The position numbers and the translations under genes were made by a program. DNA of 64,000 nt from JAZDFP01 sp043801445 (GTDB lineage: Bacteria > Planctomycetota > MHYJ01 > JACQXL01), in contig JAZDMB010000016.1 in assembly GCA_043801445.1 (NCBI GenBank), forward strand, positions 37,159 to 101,158, in the 5' to 3' direction. The notes under the pieces were generated by a model. The model did no database searches. It worked only from the letters and a program-made list of their open reading frames with translations, and was not told where the DNA came from. Each line of letters begins with the position of its first letter. Within the stretch, counting starts at the first letter, position 1. Shown here piece by piece: positions 49,619-59,448 of this stretch.

Positions 49619-50584
49619 TTAATAGATTGTTCTTTTTAATTCTCTTATATCAGATTTAATTTGATTAATAAGTAATTCTGGCTGTGAAAATTTTCTCTCA
49701 TCTCTCAAGCGAGAAATAATATCCACTAAAATATCTTTTCCATAAAGATAATGATATTTTCCCTGATTATAGTTTAACAAATAAACTTCAATAGTTTCTT
49801 TGTGATTAGTTATTAGTTTCTTTTGGAAGGTGGGTTTTATACCGATATTTACTAAAGCCTTAAATGTGAAAGCGGTTGGAGATTGGTCTAAACACCGCGC
49901 TTTAGCTATGTAGACACCTCGGGGCGGTAGGATTTCGTGATGCGGGTCAAGATTAGCTGTAGGAAATCCTAAAATTCTGCCTCGGCCTTCTCCGCGCACT
50001 ACCGTTCCAAGTATGGCCACCGGTCTGCCTAAGATTTCCTGAGCATCATGCAAAAAACCATTTCGTATTTCCTTGCGAATTAGACTGCTGCTAATTATTT
50101 TTTTACGATATTGTAAAGGCTTGATTATCTTCAACCCTATCCGATGCTTAGCGAGAATATTCCGAAGTGTATGAATATTACCCAATCGGTTTTTACCAAA
50201 TAATATATTTTCAGTGACAACTATTCCTGCGGGCTTGATTGTTCTGATAACTTTTTCAATAAAATCTTTTGCAGATAACTGGCTTAATTTTTTATTGAAA
50301 TCTAATACCAAACAATTATCGATGCCTAATTGCTTTAATAACATTATCCGATGAGATAAGGAGGTTATAAAAAGCGGATTATTATGTACGTTTAGTACTC
50401 TTTCCGGATGATTTCGAAAGGTAATTACTAATGAAGAGGATTTTATTTTCTTAGCCCAATTGATTACATTTTCAATAAGTGTCTGGTGCCCGCGATGGAC
50501 ACCGTCGAAAACACCCCAAGTAATAATGGGTGCTAAAGATTTAACTGATTTACTAACTTCTTCAAAATTAAAGAATACTTTCAT
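49619..50584 (-). CDS. ribF: bifunctional riboflavin kinase/FAD synthetase
   Basis: A 321-residue enzyme that makes FMN and FAD. The N-terminal nucleotidyltransferase domain has TWGVFDGVHRGHQTLI and the ISSSLIRKEI-like motif; the C-terminal flavokinase domain has GRILGFPTANLDP, GVYIAKA and the EVYLLNY motif. Standard length. It lies 41 bp downstream of def on the minus strand. Confidence 0.95.
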   Translation of the reverse strand: MKVFFNFEEVSKSVKSLAPIITWGVFDGVHRGHQTLIENVINWAKKIKSSSLVITFRNHPERVLNVHNNPLFITSLSHRIMLLKQLGIDNCLVLDFNKKLSQLSAKDFIEKVIRTIKPAGIVVTENILFGKNRLGNIHTLRNILAKHRIGLKIIKPLQYRKKIISSSLIRKEIRNGFLHDAQEILGRPVAILGTVVRGEGRGRILGFPTANLDPHHEILPPRGVYIAKARCLDQSPTAFTFKALVNIGIKPTFQKKLITNHKETIEVYLLNYNQGKYHYLYGKDILVDIISRLRDERKFSQPELLINQIKSDIRELKRTIY

Positions 50585-50625
50585 TTCTTATATTTACCGT
50601 AAAAAATATTAATGCTTCTATTTGC

Positions 50626-51111
50626 CTATTTGCGAGGTAAGTAATTCTGCAACAACAATTTCCTTTTATCTTCTGGTAGCCGGTCGATAAAAAGGATACC
50701 GTTAAGATGGTCTATTTCATGTTGGATGATACGAGATAAAAGACTCTCGAAATCTAGAACAGTCTTCTTTCCTTCCAAATTAAACGATTGACAGGTTATT
50801 TTTACAAATCGTTTGATTTTAGCTGATAGATTAGGAACACTTAAGCATCCTTCTTCTTCTTCGCAGGTTTCCTCGCTTCTTTTAATAATTAACGGATTAA
50901 TTAATACTATCTCGTCAGATGCCTTTTTTGTTGGGTTAACGACTACAATACTATGAGGTAAGCCGACTTGAGTGGCTGATAACCCTACGCCATTTTGCTT
51001 ATACATAGATTCAAACATCTTTTGACATATTTGACTGAGATTCTTATTGAATACTTTTACAGAGGTGGATTTCCGCTTCAAAAACAGGTCGGGATAAATT
51101 AATATTTTCAT
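50626..51111 (-). CDS. def: peptide deformylase
   Basis: A 161-residue metallo-hydrolase removing the N-formyl group from new proteins. All three motifs are intact: GVGLSATQVG at 41-50, EEGCLSVP with C89, and QHEIDHLNG with H131, E132 and H135. The second motif carries Cys as metal ligand. It is the first gene of a minus-strand cluster (def-ribF and others). Confidence 0.97.
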   Translation of the reverse strand: MKILIYPDLFLKRKSTSVKVFNKNLSQICQKMFESMYKQNGVGLSATQVGLPHSIVVVNPTKKASDEIVLINPLIIKRSEETCEEEEGCLSVPNLSAKIKRFVKITCQSFNLEGKKTVLDFESLLSRIIQHEIDHLNGILFIDRLPEDKRKLLLQNYLPRK

Positions 51112-51146
51112 GCAACAGTGCTTTTATGGTATAATAGCCATTTTTG

Positions 51147-51174
51147 TTGACGGGAAAAATTATTGATATAGAAT
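51147..51174 (+). promoter_or_regulatory. promoter of the TPR gene
   Basis: TTGACG at 51147-51152 and TAGAAT at 51169-51174, 16 bp apart, 32 bp before the ATG. AT-rich flanks. Divergent def must have its promoter in the same short spacer. Confidence 0.55.
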
Positions 51175-51206
51175 TGTACATAATAATAATATAAGAATCA
51201 ACATTT

Positions 51207-52595
51207 ATGATGAACACAGATAAATTAATAGATAAAGTTCAGGAGTCATTTAACAAACGCAATTATGATTATGCGATAGACTTGTCACGACAAATACTTG
51301 AATTAAATCCTGAAAATCCTATCGCACGAAAAATATTACGTTCCAGTTTAGTGGGAAAATACGAGCTTCAGGGCTCACGTCCCTCGGCAATTCTCGCTTT
51401 TATTGTAGGATTCATTCCTATAATTAAAATCAACATATTTTCTATATTAAAAAAATACGACAGAGTTCTGCAGGCAGGTGAAGAATTTCTGTCTAAAAAT
51501 CCATTTAGTATTTGGGGAAGATTTGTTGTTGCTAAATCTCTTCAGCAATTAAATTATATTGATAGCGCTATAGAGGAATTTGAATTATTAAACGATCTAA
51601 AACCATCTAATATCAAAACGTTAAAATTATTAGGTAATCTATGTTATTTAAAGAAGGATACTAAAAAAGCGACACAGTATTATCAAATGGCTTTATCATT
51701 ACAGCCGGCAGATTTAGAAATAACTCGATCACTCAAAGACCTTTCTGCTTTAGGTATGTTACACGAAGGAGGATGGTCTAACGCTAAATCATCTCGTGAT
51801 ATTGTTAAGAATACCTCAAATAGCAAAGAGTTAGAGAGAGAAAGCCAAATGGTTAAAGATAGTGAAATTCCTCAGGAAATAGAGCGATTAAATAATATTA
51901 TAAAACAAGATCCGAATAATCCTGAAAATGTGAAATACCTAAAGAAAATAGGTGAATTATATATCCGAGAAAAAGATTTTTTATCGGCGCTTAAGGTTTA
52001 CGAACAAGCCTTTAAATTAGCGCCTTCGGACGGTTCACTTTCCACGAAAATTGGGGATATTAAGTTATGGGTCTTTGACGGGAAAATAAAAGAAGCTCAA
52101 CAGAAACTGACAGCGGAACCTAATAATCAAGCATTAAAGGATACGCTTATAAAAATCAAAGATGAGAAAAAGAATTTTCAGATTAATGAATGTCAGCGGC
52201 GAGTTAAATTATACCCAACTAATTTATTATTTAAGTATCAGCTCGGCTGTGCTTTTTATGATGCGAAGCTTTTTGATGAGGCTACTGCAGAATTTCAGAG
52301 CAGCCTTCGTGACCATAAACTAAAAATTGATTCTCTCAACCATCTTGGACTTTGTTTTATTGCTAAAAAACATTTTGATATGGCTATTAATCAATTTTCC
52401 ATGGCATTAGAAAGCACATCTTTGACTACTGATGTTACTAAGAAACTAAGGTATAATCGAGCTCTGGCTTATGAATACAATCGTAATTATGAAGAGGCTC
52501 TTTCAGAATATAAACGCATTTTAGAAATAGATATTAATTATCGTGATGCAAATGAGAGAGTTACTAATCTTCAGAAAACAGTTAATGTTAAATAG
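51207..52595 (+). CDS. TPR-repeat protein
   Basis: A 462-residue protein built mostly of TPR repeats (SFNKRNYDYAIDLSRQILEL, LLGNLCYLKKDTKKATQYYQ, EKDFLSALKVYEQAFKLAPS, LCFIAKKHFDMAINQFSMAL, AYEYNRNYEEALSEYKRILE). A hydrophobic patch at about 63-77 (SAILAFIVGFIPIIKI) could be a membrane anchor or reentrant helix. Residues about 195-235 form a charged linker. Probably a scaffold; partners unknown. Codon use and A+T content resemble lptD and the acyl-CoA ligase nearby. Confidence 0.8.
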   Translation: MMNTDKLIDKVQESFNKRNYDYAIDLSRQILELNPENPIARKILRSSLVGKYELQGSRPSAILAFIVGFIPIIKINIFSILKKYDRVLQAGEEFLSKNPFSIWGRFVVAKSLQQLNYIDSAIEEFELLNDLKPSNIKTLKLLGNLCYLKKDTKKATQYYQMALSLQPADLEITRSLKDLSALGMLHEGGWSNAKSSRDIVKNTSNSKELERESQMVKDSEIPQEIERLNNIIKQDPNNPENVKYLKKIGELYIREKDFLSALKVYEQAFKLAPSDGSLSTKIGDIKLWVFDGKIKEAQQKLTAEPNNQALKDTLIKIKDEKKNFQINECQRRVKLYPTNLLFKYQLGCAFYDAKLFDEATAEFQSSLRDHKLKIDSLNHLGLCFIAKKHFDMAINQFSMALESTSLTTDVTKKLRYNRALAYEYNRNYEEALSEYKRILEIDINYRDANERVTNLQKTVNVK

Positions 52596-52620
52596 TGAGC
52601 TGGGAAAGGCATTTGGGCAA

Positions 52621-54201
52621 TCAGCAAAAAAGTTTTCTTAATTCGAGATGACGTATTTTCCCGCTTGCGGTGCGTGGCATTTCATTGGGCAAAATAAATT
52701 TCACTGATTTAGGTTTTTTATAAGACGATATTTTATCACGACAAAAATCTATAATCTCATCCTCTGTTGCTGATATATTTTCTTTTAATATCACAACGGC
52801 GGTTACTTTTTCCCCCCATTTATCGTCAGGAATACCAATAGCAGCCGCATCAAATACCTTAGGGTGTCGCATCAAAACTTCTTCAACTTCTGACGGATAA
52901 ATGTGTTCCCCGCCGGAAATAATCATATTGTCCTTTCGGTCAACTAAATAGTAATAACCATCTCGGTCTTTTTTTGCCAAATCACCAGCCGAAAACCACT
53001 CTCCGTAAAATGAATCTTTGGTTTTTCCAGGCAATTTATAATAACCGCTGAAAAGCATCGGTCCGCGAGAATATAATTCACCTACTTCATCAATATCTAT
53101 CTCTTGGCGATTGCTATTTAACAACTTAATGCAATCAGTACCGGAAGATTCTCGTCCGATTGAACCTACTTTAGTCAATTGTTCTTCCGGCTTTAATACA
53201 GTAACGATACCGGCTTCGGTTGAACCATAACCTTCATATAACTCAACACCATTAAAATATTCCATTACCCTTTTCTTAATATCACCTCTTGCTGGTGCAG
53301 AGGAACAAAGAAGTTTTTTAATAGAACTGACATCATATTTTTTACGGATTTCTTCAGATACATTTAGAATGAGATGGTAGTGGGTAGGAATCAGTGATAT
53401 AAATGTTATTTTTTCTCGTTCTATAATTTGGAGTATTTCTATAGGGTCGAAATGTCTGGCCGGAATGATATATGCGCCGCCTCCGAGATAAGTTACGGTA
53501 AAAGAGAAAAAAGTAGAATTAACATGGCATAATGGCATTACATTCAGACAAATATCATGGTGATTAAATTTAAAATCACCAGCATTAATCAAGTAAAAAG
53601 CAATATACGATTCATGAGAACGTAAAACTCCCTTAGGCTTACCCGTAGTTCCAGATGTGTATAATAATACCCAAATATCTTCCGGTTTTATTTCGCAAAT
53701 TGGTTCATCTATTGATTGTTTTTTCAGGGATGATTCATAATCAGCATATGTTTTTCCGACAGACTCCGGTAAATTTACATCTATATTTGGAGCGCTATTA
53801 ATAATAAAATAATGTTTTATTGGGAGTAAAGAATTCTTGATTGACTCAATAAACGAAAAAAACTCGCTATGGAAGAAAAGGGCTTTACTATCAGCATTAT
53901 TAATAATATAAGTTACTTCAGAAGCATTTAAGCGAAAATTTATTGGGTTTATTATTATACCTGTTTTGGCACAAGCCAAATATAATTCAATAATTTCGAT
54001 ACAATTTTCCAGAAAACAGGATATTTTATCGCCTTTTTGCAAACCAATATCATGAAACAGATGTGATAGCTTGTTAACCCGTTGATTTAACTGCTCAAAG
54101 GTCAAAGAAAAGAATTTATCCTTCAATGCCGTTTTGTTGGGATATTTTACTGAATTCACCCTCAACATTTCCCCTAAATTTAACCACAATGTATTTGTCA
54201 T
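52621..54201 (-). CDS. acyl-CoA synthetase (AMP-dependent ligase)
   Basis: A 526-residue ANL-superfamily enzyme. The P-loop-like motif VLLYTSGTTGKPKGVLRSHE, the A5 motif ELYEGYGSTEAG, the hinge region GDLAKKDRDGYYYLVDRKDNMIISGGEHIYPSEVEE and the C-terminal catalytic Lys in MPRTASGKIRHLE are all present. It activates a carboxylic acid as acyl-AMP then acyl-CoA; a medium or long-chain fatty acid is likely, but the substrate is not certain. The gene faces the TPR gene at its 3' end. Confidence 0.93.
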   Translation of the reverse strand: MTNTLWLNLGEMLRVNSVKYPNKTALKDKFFSLTFEQLNQRVNKLSHLFHDIGLQKGDKISCFLENCIEIIELYLACAKTGIIINPINFRLNASEVTYIINNADSKALFFHSEFFSFIESIKNSLLPIKHYFIINSAPNIDVNLPESVGKTYADYESSLKKQSIDEPICEIKPEDIWVLLYTSGTTGKPKGVLRSHESYIAFYLINAGDFKFNHHDICLNVMPLCHVNSTFFSFTVTYLGGGAYIIPARHFDPIEILQIIEREKITFISLIPTHYHLILNVSEEIRKKYDVSSIKKLLCSSAPARGDIKKRVMEYFNGVELYEGYGSTEAGIVTVLKPEEQLTKVGSIGRESSGTDCIKLLNSNRQEIDIDEVGELYSRGPMLFSGYYKLPGKTKDSFYGEWFSAGDLAKKDRDGYYYLVDRKDNMIISGGEHIYPSEVEEVLMRHPKVFDAAAIGIPDDKWGEKVTAVVILKENISATEDEIIDFCRDKISSYKKPKSVKFILPNEMPRTASGKIRHLELRKLFC

Positions 54202-54325
54202 TGTACTGTAAAAAAAATGAATAAATTAAATCAACTCAAATTATAACACTAATATATTATATAATTCAGTTGTATGAAAATAAAATAAATTCGATACCGC
54301 ATATAATTGAATCAATTATTATATT

Positions 54326-54397
54326 CGTGCCCGGAGGGAATCGAACCCTCATCCACGGCTTCGGAGGTCGGCACTCTATCCATTGAGCTACGGACAC
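54326..54397 (-). tRNA. tRNA-Arg(CCG)
   Basis: The cloverleaf reads on the minus strand from GTGTCCG (acceptor 5' arm) to CGGGCAC (3' arm), all seven pairs formed, one of them G-U. The D arm is GCTC...GAGT, the T arm GAGGG-TTCGATT-CCCTC. The anticodon loop CTCCGAA gives anticodon CCG, reading CGG (Arg). The anticodon stem CCGAC/GCCGT has a C-T opposition at 27-43 and an A-C mismatch at 30-40, unusual. CCA is not encoded. Confidence 0.88.
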
Positions 54398-54491
54398 AAT
54401 ATGACTATCAGAATACCAGATTAACAGCAACGGTCAAGTTTTGAATAGTTTTGTTTGACATTCTGGTCTTTTAAACTATGAAAATAGCTTT

Positions 54492-56924
54492 ATGAAACTA
54501 TTTTCCCATCGTACAATACTCTTAATAATTTACTGTTTTCTATTCGGTCTGATTTTCTATCCTGTTTCTATTGCTGCAGAAAAGAAAATAGCAGAAATAA
54601 CTTTCACTCCTCCTAAACCAGATGAAAATACCGTAAAAAAAACAGAGCTATCTGCTTATATCCATTATGGACAAATGGAAACCTGGCAGGAAGATAACAT
54701 CCAAATTACAGCTTTTACTAATAAGGTGGAAATGTATCAAGCCGGAAAGATATTGATGGCAGATACGCTTATTACTCGAAACAAAAATGGAAGGAAAGCT
54801 GCTTCTCCGCCTAAGGCGGATCTGCCTCTGGCACAAGGACACCCCGAAGGGCTTTCTTCCGAAGAAAAGGAAAATATCATTTTTGATGAGGTTTATGCGG
54901 AAGGAAACGTTAAGGTTATTAGCGAAGATGACGTGATTATGGCCGATAGTTTCTATTATAATTTTACTAACGATACTGGTATAATAATTAATTTAGAAAT
55001 AAGAGCATCCTCGAAAAGTACTGATAATACACAAGAAATGGAGTTCGTTCTTAGATCAAACATAGCCTACCAAATAAATAAAAGTACTCTTATTGCTAAA
55101 AACGCTTCTGTCACTACATGTCCTCATGGACAACCGCATTATTATTTCTGGGTTCATTCTGTGTCATATATCAAAAACGAATCGGGAAAGCATTTTATTA
55201 TTCATCATATCATTCCCCATATATGGGGTATACCGTGTTTTTATTTCCCCTATTATAAAAAAACATTAGGGGAAGAATCCATCTTGAGATCTATTCGCTT
55301 TGCTAAATCATCTCGTTTTGGCAAAATTACCGATATCAAAGTAGGTTTAAACATTAATAAATATCTGCGTGATGAAAAAGGCGAGATATTAAAAGACAAG
55401 GATGGATATTACAAGAAAAAACTATGGGGTGACCTTACATTGGAACAATATTTTTATGAGAAGCGAGGGGCAGCTTCGGAGCCGGAGTTAAATTATAAAT
55501 GGGATAATTATCAGGGATTTGTTAAGGGTTATTATATTATGGATAAAGGACCTGACCCAAACCTGAGATATACTCGTTTATTATATCAAACCCCTCAAGA
55601 AATAGCGAAGGTAACTGATGATGAAAGAGGACGGGGGCATATATTTCAGCGATATTCATTCAGCCAGAATTTACGTGCTGATATGGAAGTGTATTATCTA
55701 TCCGACCGTTACTTTTTACCGGAATTCTTCAATAAAGAGTACAAGGAACAAAAAGCACCGGAGTCTTATTTGTACTTACGCTATATGAGAAATAATAAAG
55801 GACTCGTCTTTGTTGGACAACCAAACCTTACTACTTTCCAGAATGAAACAGATTACCAACCTCGTTTAAAAACATACCTTATGAGCGAACCATTTACTAT
55901 TGCGCAATCACCTTCTTTATATTATTCCGGAACTTTAGAATTAGCTAAAATAAAAATGCAAGAAGATGAACAACCCAATCAGATTGATTATATGATAAAT
56001 CGTTTTGATACTTTTAACGAAATATCAGCTCCTTTTCAAGTCGGTTTTATTAGGCTTACGCCTTTTGTATCAGGACGCTATACAGGATACGACAGGACTA
56101 AAACTGATGAGAATTATTCTCCTCGCCTTATCGGCTCAGAAGGGTTGAGGGCATTTACGCAATTTTATCGTTCCTTTGATTTGAAAAATGAAACATTAGG
56201 TATTTCTAAACCAGTTCATATTATCTCTTTGGATGTTAGATATACCAATAACAGTTATGTTAATATCCCGTCTTCAGATATACTTAGCGCTGATAATGTT
56301 GACCGTTATGATAAATTTGGCGAATGGTATTTTGAAGTAAGAAACAGGTTTAAAACCGAACGAAATGGTACCCCGACGGAATTTTTGAATATTGGCCTAG
56401 CATTGGAGCGTTATTCTAAACCGATTAGCAGTCTGGCGTCAAATTATCTTTACCCAATGAATTGGTTGACACTTTCTCCGACCCAAAATGATGATTTTCC
56501 TCAAGAGAAAATTTCCAATCTGAGTTTAGATTTATCACTTACTCCAACAGGTCCTTTTTCCTTCAGAACTGCCTGGCAGTATAATACCAACTCTCATCGG
56601 AGTGAAATCTGGTATTTTAATGTAGATATAGTACCATATCCTTCTTGGACAATATCATTAGGCGGTAATTATGTTATAAATCGTACTGACACTTATGTCT
56701 TAGGTTTAGCCTGTTCGCCTCTTGAAAAATGGGATTTATCCATCACGGAACAATATGATTTTGATAAACAAGATTTTATTAACAGAAGTTATTCCCTGCG
56801 TCGCGATTTACACGAATTCTTCCTTAAATTTGTTGTTCAGATAGACAAGGGTACTGGTGAAAAATGTTATAACGTTATGATATCACCTAAGGGCAATATC
56901 GACAAAATTCCCGGAATAAAATAA
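54492..56924 (+). CDS. lptD: LPS-assembly protein LptD (OstA) homologue
   Basis: An 810-residue outer-membrane protein that inserts LPS into the outer leaflet. A signal peptide (1-28) precedes an OstA-type jellyroll domain (about 60-190; FTNKVEMYQAGKILMADTLI, FDEVYAEGNVKVISEDDVIM) and then the C-terminal beta-barrel region, with the conserved HFIIHHIIPHIWGIPCFYFPYY transition near 230. Residues about 103-125 (KAASPPKADLPLAQGHPEGL) do not belong to the family and coincide with palindromic repeats (54801-54860), so a repeat has entered in frame within the jellyroll. Presence of lptD and kdsB implies true LPS. Confidence 0.9.
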   Translation: MKLFSHRTILLIIYCFLFGLIFYPVSIAAEKKIAEITFTPPKPDENTVKKTELSAYIHYGQMETWQEDNIQITAFTNKVEMYQAGKILMADTLITRNKNGRKAASPPKADLPLAQGHPEGLSSEEKENIIFDEVYAEGNVKVISEDDVIMADSFYYNFTNDTGIIINLEIRASSKSTDNTQEMEFVLRSNIAYQINKSTLIAKNASVTTCPHGQPHYYFWVHSVSYIKNESGKHFIIHHIIPHIWGIPCFYFPYYKKTLGEESILRSIRFAKSSRFGKITDIKVGLNINKYLRDEKGEILKDKDGYYKKKLWGDLTLEQYFYEKRGAASEPELNYKWDNYQGFVKGYYIMDKGPDPNLRYTRLLYQTPQEIAKVTDDERGRGHIFQRYSFSQNLRADMEVYYLSDRYFLPEFFNKEYKEQKAPESYLYLRYMRNNKGLVFVGQPNLTTFQNETDYQPRLKTYLMSEPFTIAQSPSLYYSGTLELAKIKMQEDEQPNQIDYMINRFDTFNEISAPFQVGFIRLTPFVSGRYTGYDRTKTDENYSPRLIGSEGLRAFTQFYRSFDLKNETLGISKPVHIISLDVRYTNNSYVNIPSSDILSADNVDRYDKFGEWYFEVRNRFKTERNGTPTEFLNIGLALERYSKPISSLASNYLYPMNWLTLSPTQNDDFPQEKISNLSLDLSLTPTGPFSFRTAWQYNTNSHRSEIWYFNVDIVPYPSWTISLGGNYVINRTDTYVLGLACSPLEKWDLSITEQYDFDKQDFINRSYSLRRDLHEFFLKFVVQIDKGTGEKCYNVMISPKGNIDKIPGIK

Positions 56925-56926
56925 AT

Positions 56927-58222
56927 ATGAAAATAGCAGTGATTGGTTCAGGCCACGTTGGTTTGGTTACAGGCGCTTGTCTGTCAGATAAAAAACACAA
57001 TGTTATTTGTGTGGATAATAATCGCTCCAAAATAGAAACACTTCAACGAGGCGTAATCCCATTTTATGAACCGGGATTAGCGGAAATGATCAATCGCAAC
57101 ATTAAAAATAAGCGTTTAAGTTTTTCTTCAGACATCCAAAAAGCTGTCAGGTTTGCAGAGGTTATCTTTATTGCTGTCGGAACTCCACTGGGTAAGGGAG
57201 GCGGTGCTGACCTCTCTCAAATTCGTCAAGTCTCAAAAGAAATAGCAAAGCATCTTAATAATCAATACAAAATCATTGTGGAAAAAAGCACTGTCCCTGT
57301 AGGCACCGCTGAAGAAATAAAAAAAATCATTAAATTTCATTCCCCTTTGAATGCCAAGTACGAGATAGTCTCAAATCCCGAGTTTTTACAGGAAGGCTTG
57401 GCTATTAAGACCACCATTCAACCAGACCGTATTGTACTCGGGGTCCAAAGCAAGCAGGCAGAAAAAATTATGCGACGGCTTTTCAGGTCTTTTAATTCTA
57501 AAATACTCGTAACCGATTTCAACAGCGCGGAATTAATCAAACACGCTTCTAACTCATTTCTGGCCATGAAAATATCGTATATCAATTCCCTTGCCAATAT
57601 CTGCGAACGGGTTGGTGCAAATGTTAAATTGGTTGCTGACGGCTTAGGGTTAGACAAAAGAATTAATCATCATTTTCTTAATGCCGGTATTGGTTATGGC
57701 GGATTCTGCTTACCTAAAGACGTAGTTGCTTTTATTCACATTGCAAATAAAGTCGGCTACAATTTTGAAATACTCAAAGCTGTTCACAATACGAATATTC
57801 TTCAACGGCATCTATTTGTTAACAAAATAAAAAAGGCTCTTAATAACAAAATGGAAGGCCGCCATATTGCAGTGTGGGGATTATCATTCAAACCTGATAC
57901 GGATGATATCAGAGAAGCATCAGCAATATATATAATTCAGGATTTACTCCGTGAAAAGGTGCATATTAAAGCCTATGACCCGCAGGCAATGAAAGAAACC
58001 CAATCTATATTATCAAATATTCGTTACAGTCCCAATGCCTACGAGGCAGCCCGTGATAGTGATTGCCTTCTTATTATAACTGAATGGGATGAATTCAAAA
58101 ATGTCTCGCTCCAAAAACTCAAGAAAATCATGCGACGGCCTATTATTATTGACGGCCGTAATATGTTTGAACCGACCACAATGAAACGATTGGGATTTAC
58201 TTATTATAGCATCGGTAGGTAA
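56927..58222 (+). CDS. UDP-glucose 6-dehydrogenase
   Basis: A 431-residue NAD-dependent enzyme oxidising UDP-glucose to UDP-glucuronate. Motifs are MKIAVIGSGHVGLVTGACL, VDNNRSKIETL, FIAVGTPLGKGGGADLS, EKSTVPVGT and the catalytic Cys in GIGYGGFCLPKDVVAF, all of the Ugd type. It starts 2 bp after lptD, so the two are an operon for envelope polysaccharide. It is distinct in type from the dehydrogenase at 48200. Confidence 0.94.
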   Translation: MKIAVIGSGHVGLVTGACLSDKKHNVICVDNNRSKIETLQRGVIPFYEPGLAEMINRNIKNKRLSFSSDIQKAVRFAEVIFIAVGTPLGKGGGADLSQIRQVSKEIAKHLNNQYKIIVEKSTVPVGTAEEIKKIIKFHSPLNAKYEIVSNPEFLQEGLAIKTTIQPDRIVLGVQSKQAEKIMRRLFRSFNSKILVTDFNSAELIKHASNSFLAMKISYINSLANICERVGANVKLVADGLGLDKRINHHFLNAGIGYGGFCLPKDVVAFIHIANKVGYNFEILKAVHNTNILQRHLFVNKIKKALNNKMEGRHIAVWGLSFKPDTDDIREASAIYIIQDLLREKVHIKAYDPQAMKETQSILSNIRYSPNAYEAARDSDCLLIITEWDEFKNVSLQKLKKIMRRPIIIDGRNMFEPTTMKRLGFTYYSIGR

Positions 58223-58300
58223 TATTAAGTATCTAAGTATTAAGCAAAAAAACAATGCTCAAATACTAATATACTTAATGCTGTTTGAAAGGAGATATTC

Positions 58301-58813
58301 ATGGATAAAGGTAAAGCTATTTATGCCGGCACATTTGACCCTCTAACCAAAGGGCATATCGATGTAATTGAACGAGGCTCCAAGGTTTTCGATAAATTAA
58401 TTGTAGCTGTTGCAGATAATCCGTCCAAAAACCCGATTTTCTCAAGACAAGAACGTGTTAACCAGATAAAGAAAGTGATTACCAAATATCCGAATGTTAC
58501 GGCTGATTCATTTGAAGGACTTTTAATAGATTATGTCCGTCGCCAAAAGACCAATATTATTCTGCGCGGCATTAGAACAATTTCCGATTTTGAATATGAG
58601 TTCCAGATGGCTTTGACCAATCGAGCGATTGCGCCTGATATCGAAACGCTCTTCGTGATGACTTGCGAAAAATATTCTTACATATCTTCCCGTCTTTTGA
58701 AAGAAGCGATTACACTTGGCGCAGATGTAGGATTGTTTGTCCCCTCAGAAATCCAGGATGCATTAAGAGTAAAAATAAAACATAAAAACAAGAAATTGAA
58801 ACGTAGAACGTAG
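58301..58813 (+). CDS. coaD: phosphopantetheine adenylyltransferase
   Basis: A 170-residue nucleotidyltransferase of CoA synthesis. The AGTFDPLTKGHIDVIERG motif, the LRGIRTISDFEYEFQMALTNR region and the SSRLLKEAI (ISSS-like) motif are intact. Length is standard. AAAGGAG precedes the ATG. It converges with rpmH. Confidence 0.97.
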   Translation: MDKGKAIYAGTFDPLTKGHIDVIERGSKVFDKLIVAVADNPSKNPIFSRQERVNQIKKVITKYPNVTADSFEGLLIDYVRRQKTNIILRGIRTISDFEYEFQMALTNRAIAPDIETLFVMTCEKYSYISSRLLKEAITLGADVGLFVPSEIQDALRVKIKHKNKKLKRRT

Positions 58814-58861
58814 AGCATTAAGCTTAGAACATAGAGTATTACCTTCTATGCTCTTTGCTAA

Positions 58862-59023
58862 TTAGTGGATTTTTAGAGTCCTTTCATCACTTGCTGAAAG
58901 TTTCCAGCAGCCTCGTCTTCTTCGGCGTGATAATACCTTTCGACCGCCTACTGTTTTCATCTTGGCTCTGAATCCGTGTTTCCGTCTCCGTTTTATCTTT
59001 GATGGCCTATAAGTGCTTTGCAT
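58862..59023 (-). CDS. rpmH: 50S ribosomal protein L34
   Basis: A 53-residue gene too short for typical length cut-offs. The protein begins MQSTYRPSKIKRRRKHGFRA, then KMKTVGGRKVLSRRRRRGCW, an unmistakable L34 (MKRTYQPSKxKRxRxHGFRxRM...GRKVLxRRRxKGR). The C-terminus (KLSASDERTLKIH) is about 8 residues longer than usual. ATG is at 59023-59021. Unusually rnpA, dnaA and yidC are not next to it. It converges with coaD. Confidence 0.96.
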   Translation of the reverse strand: MQSTYRPSKIKRRRKHGFRAKMKTVGGRKVLSRRRRRGCWKLSASDERTLKIH

Positions 59024-59448
59024 ATCTCAAACCTTTCTTACTGTCTGTTAGACCGAAGGTCGTTACAGACAGTTAGACCCGCCGAAGTTTTAGCGTAGGC
59101 GGGTATTCATTAATCATTTAGATATCCATTAAGTATGAATGGCATAAAAATCTATCCGAGTCAAGAAAAATTAGCCACAGAGACGAAATTTAATTCCATT
59201 TTCCATGTCCATTTACTCAAGGTATAAAAAAGTATAAGATTAGCCACTCCCGATATAAAATCGGGATCCCGAAGCAACTTCTTTGGATAGCTCATCAGGA
59301 CAAGACACAAAGGCACAAAAATCCTTGGTTTCTTGATGCCGGAGTTCATTCTACAAGACGGTATGGCAGAAGTTGCGAAGTTTTCTCATCCTATTTGATT
59401 GCTAAAATCGCGAAATTTGTTAGAGTTAAGGCATACCTCAGACAAAAT
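59024..59448. repeat. repeat-rich spacer
   Basis: No gene. Contains the hairpin element 59041-59072 (CTGTCTGTTAGACCG...CGGTC-type, inverted member of the 12094 family), a GACCCGCCGAAG...AGGCGGGT palindrome (about 59076-59104), the reverse complement of the 1780-1830 segment (about 59245-59300), and a degenerate CACAAAGG repeat. The rpmH promoter must lie here. Confidence 0.55.

Noticed and set aside
59041..59072. Integron attC site
   Set aside because: It has GTTRRRY-like and RYYYAAC-like pieces but in the wrong order and too close together, and no integrase gene is seen.
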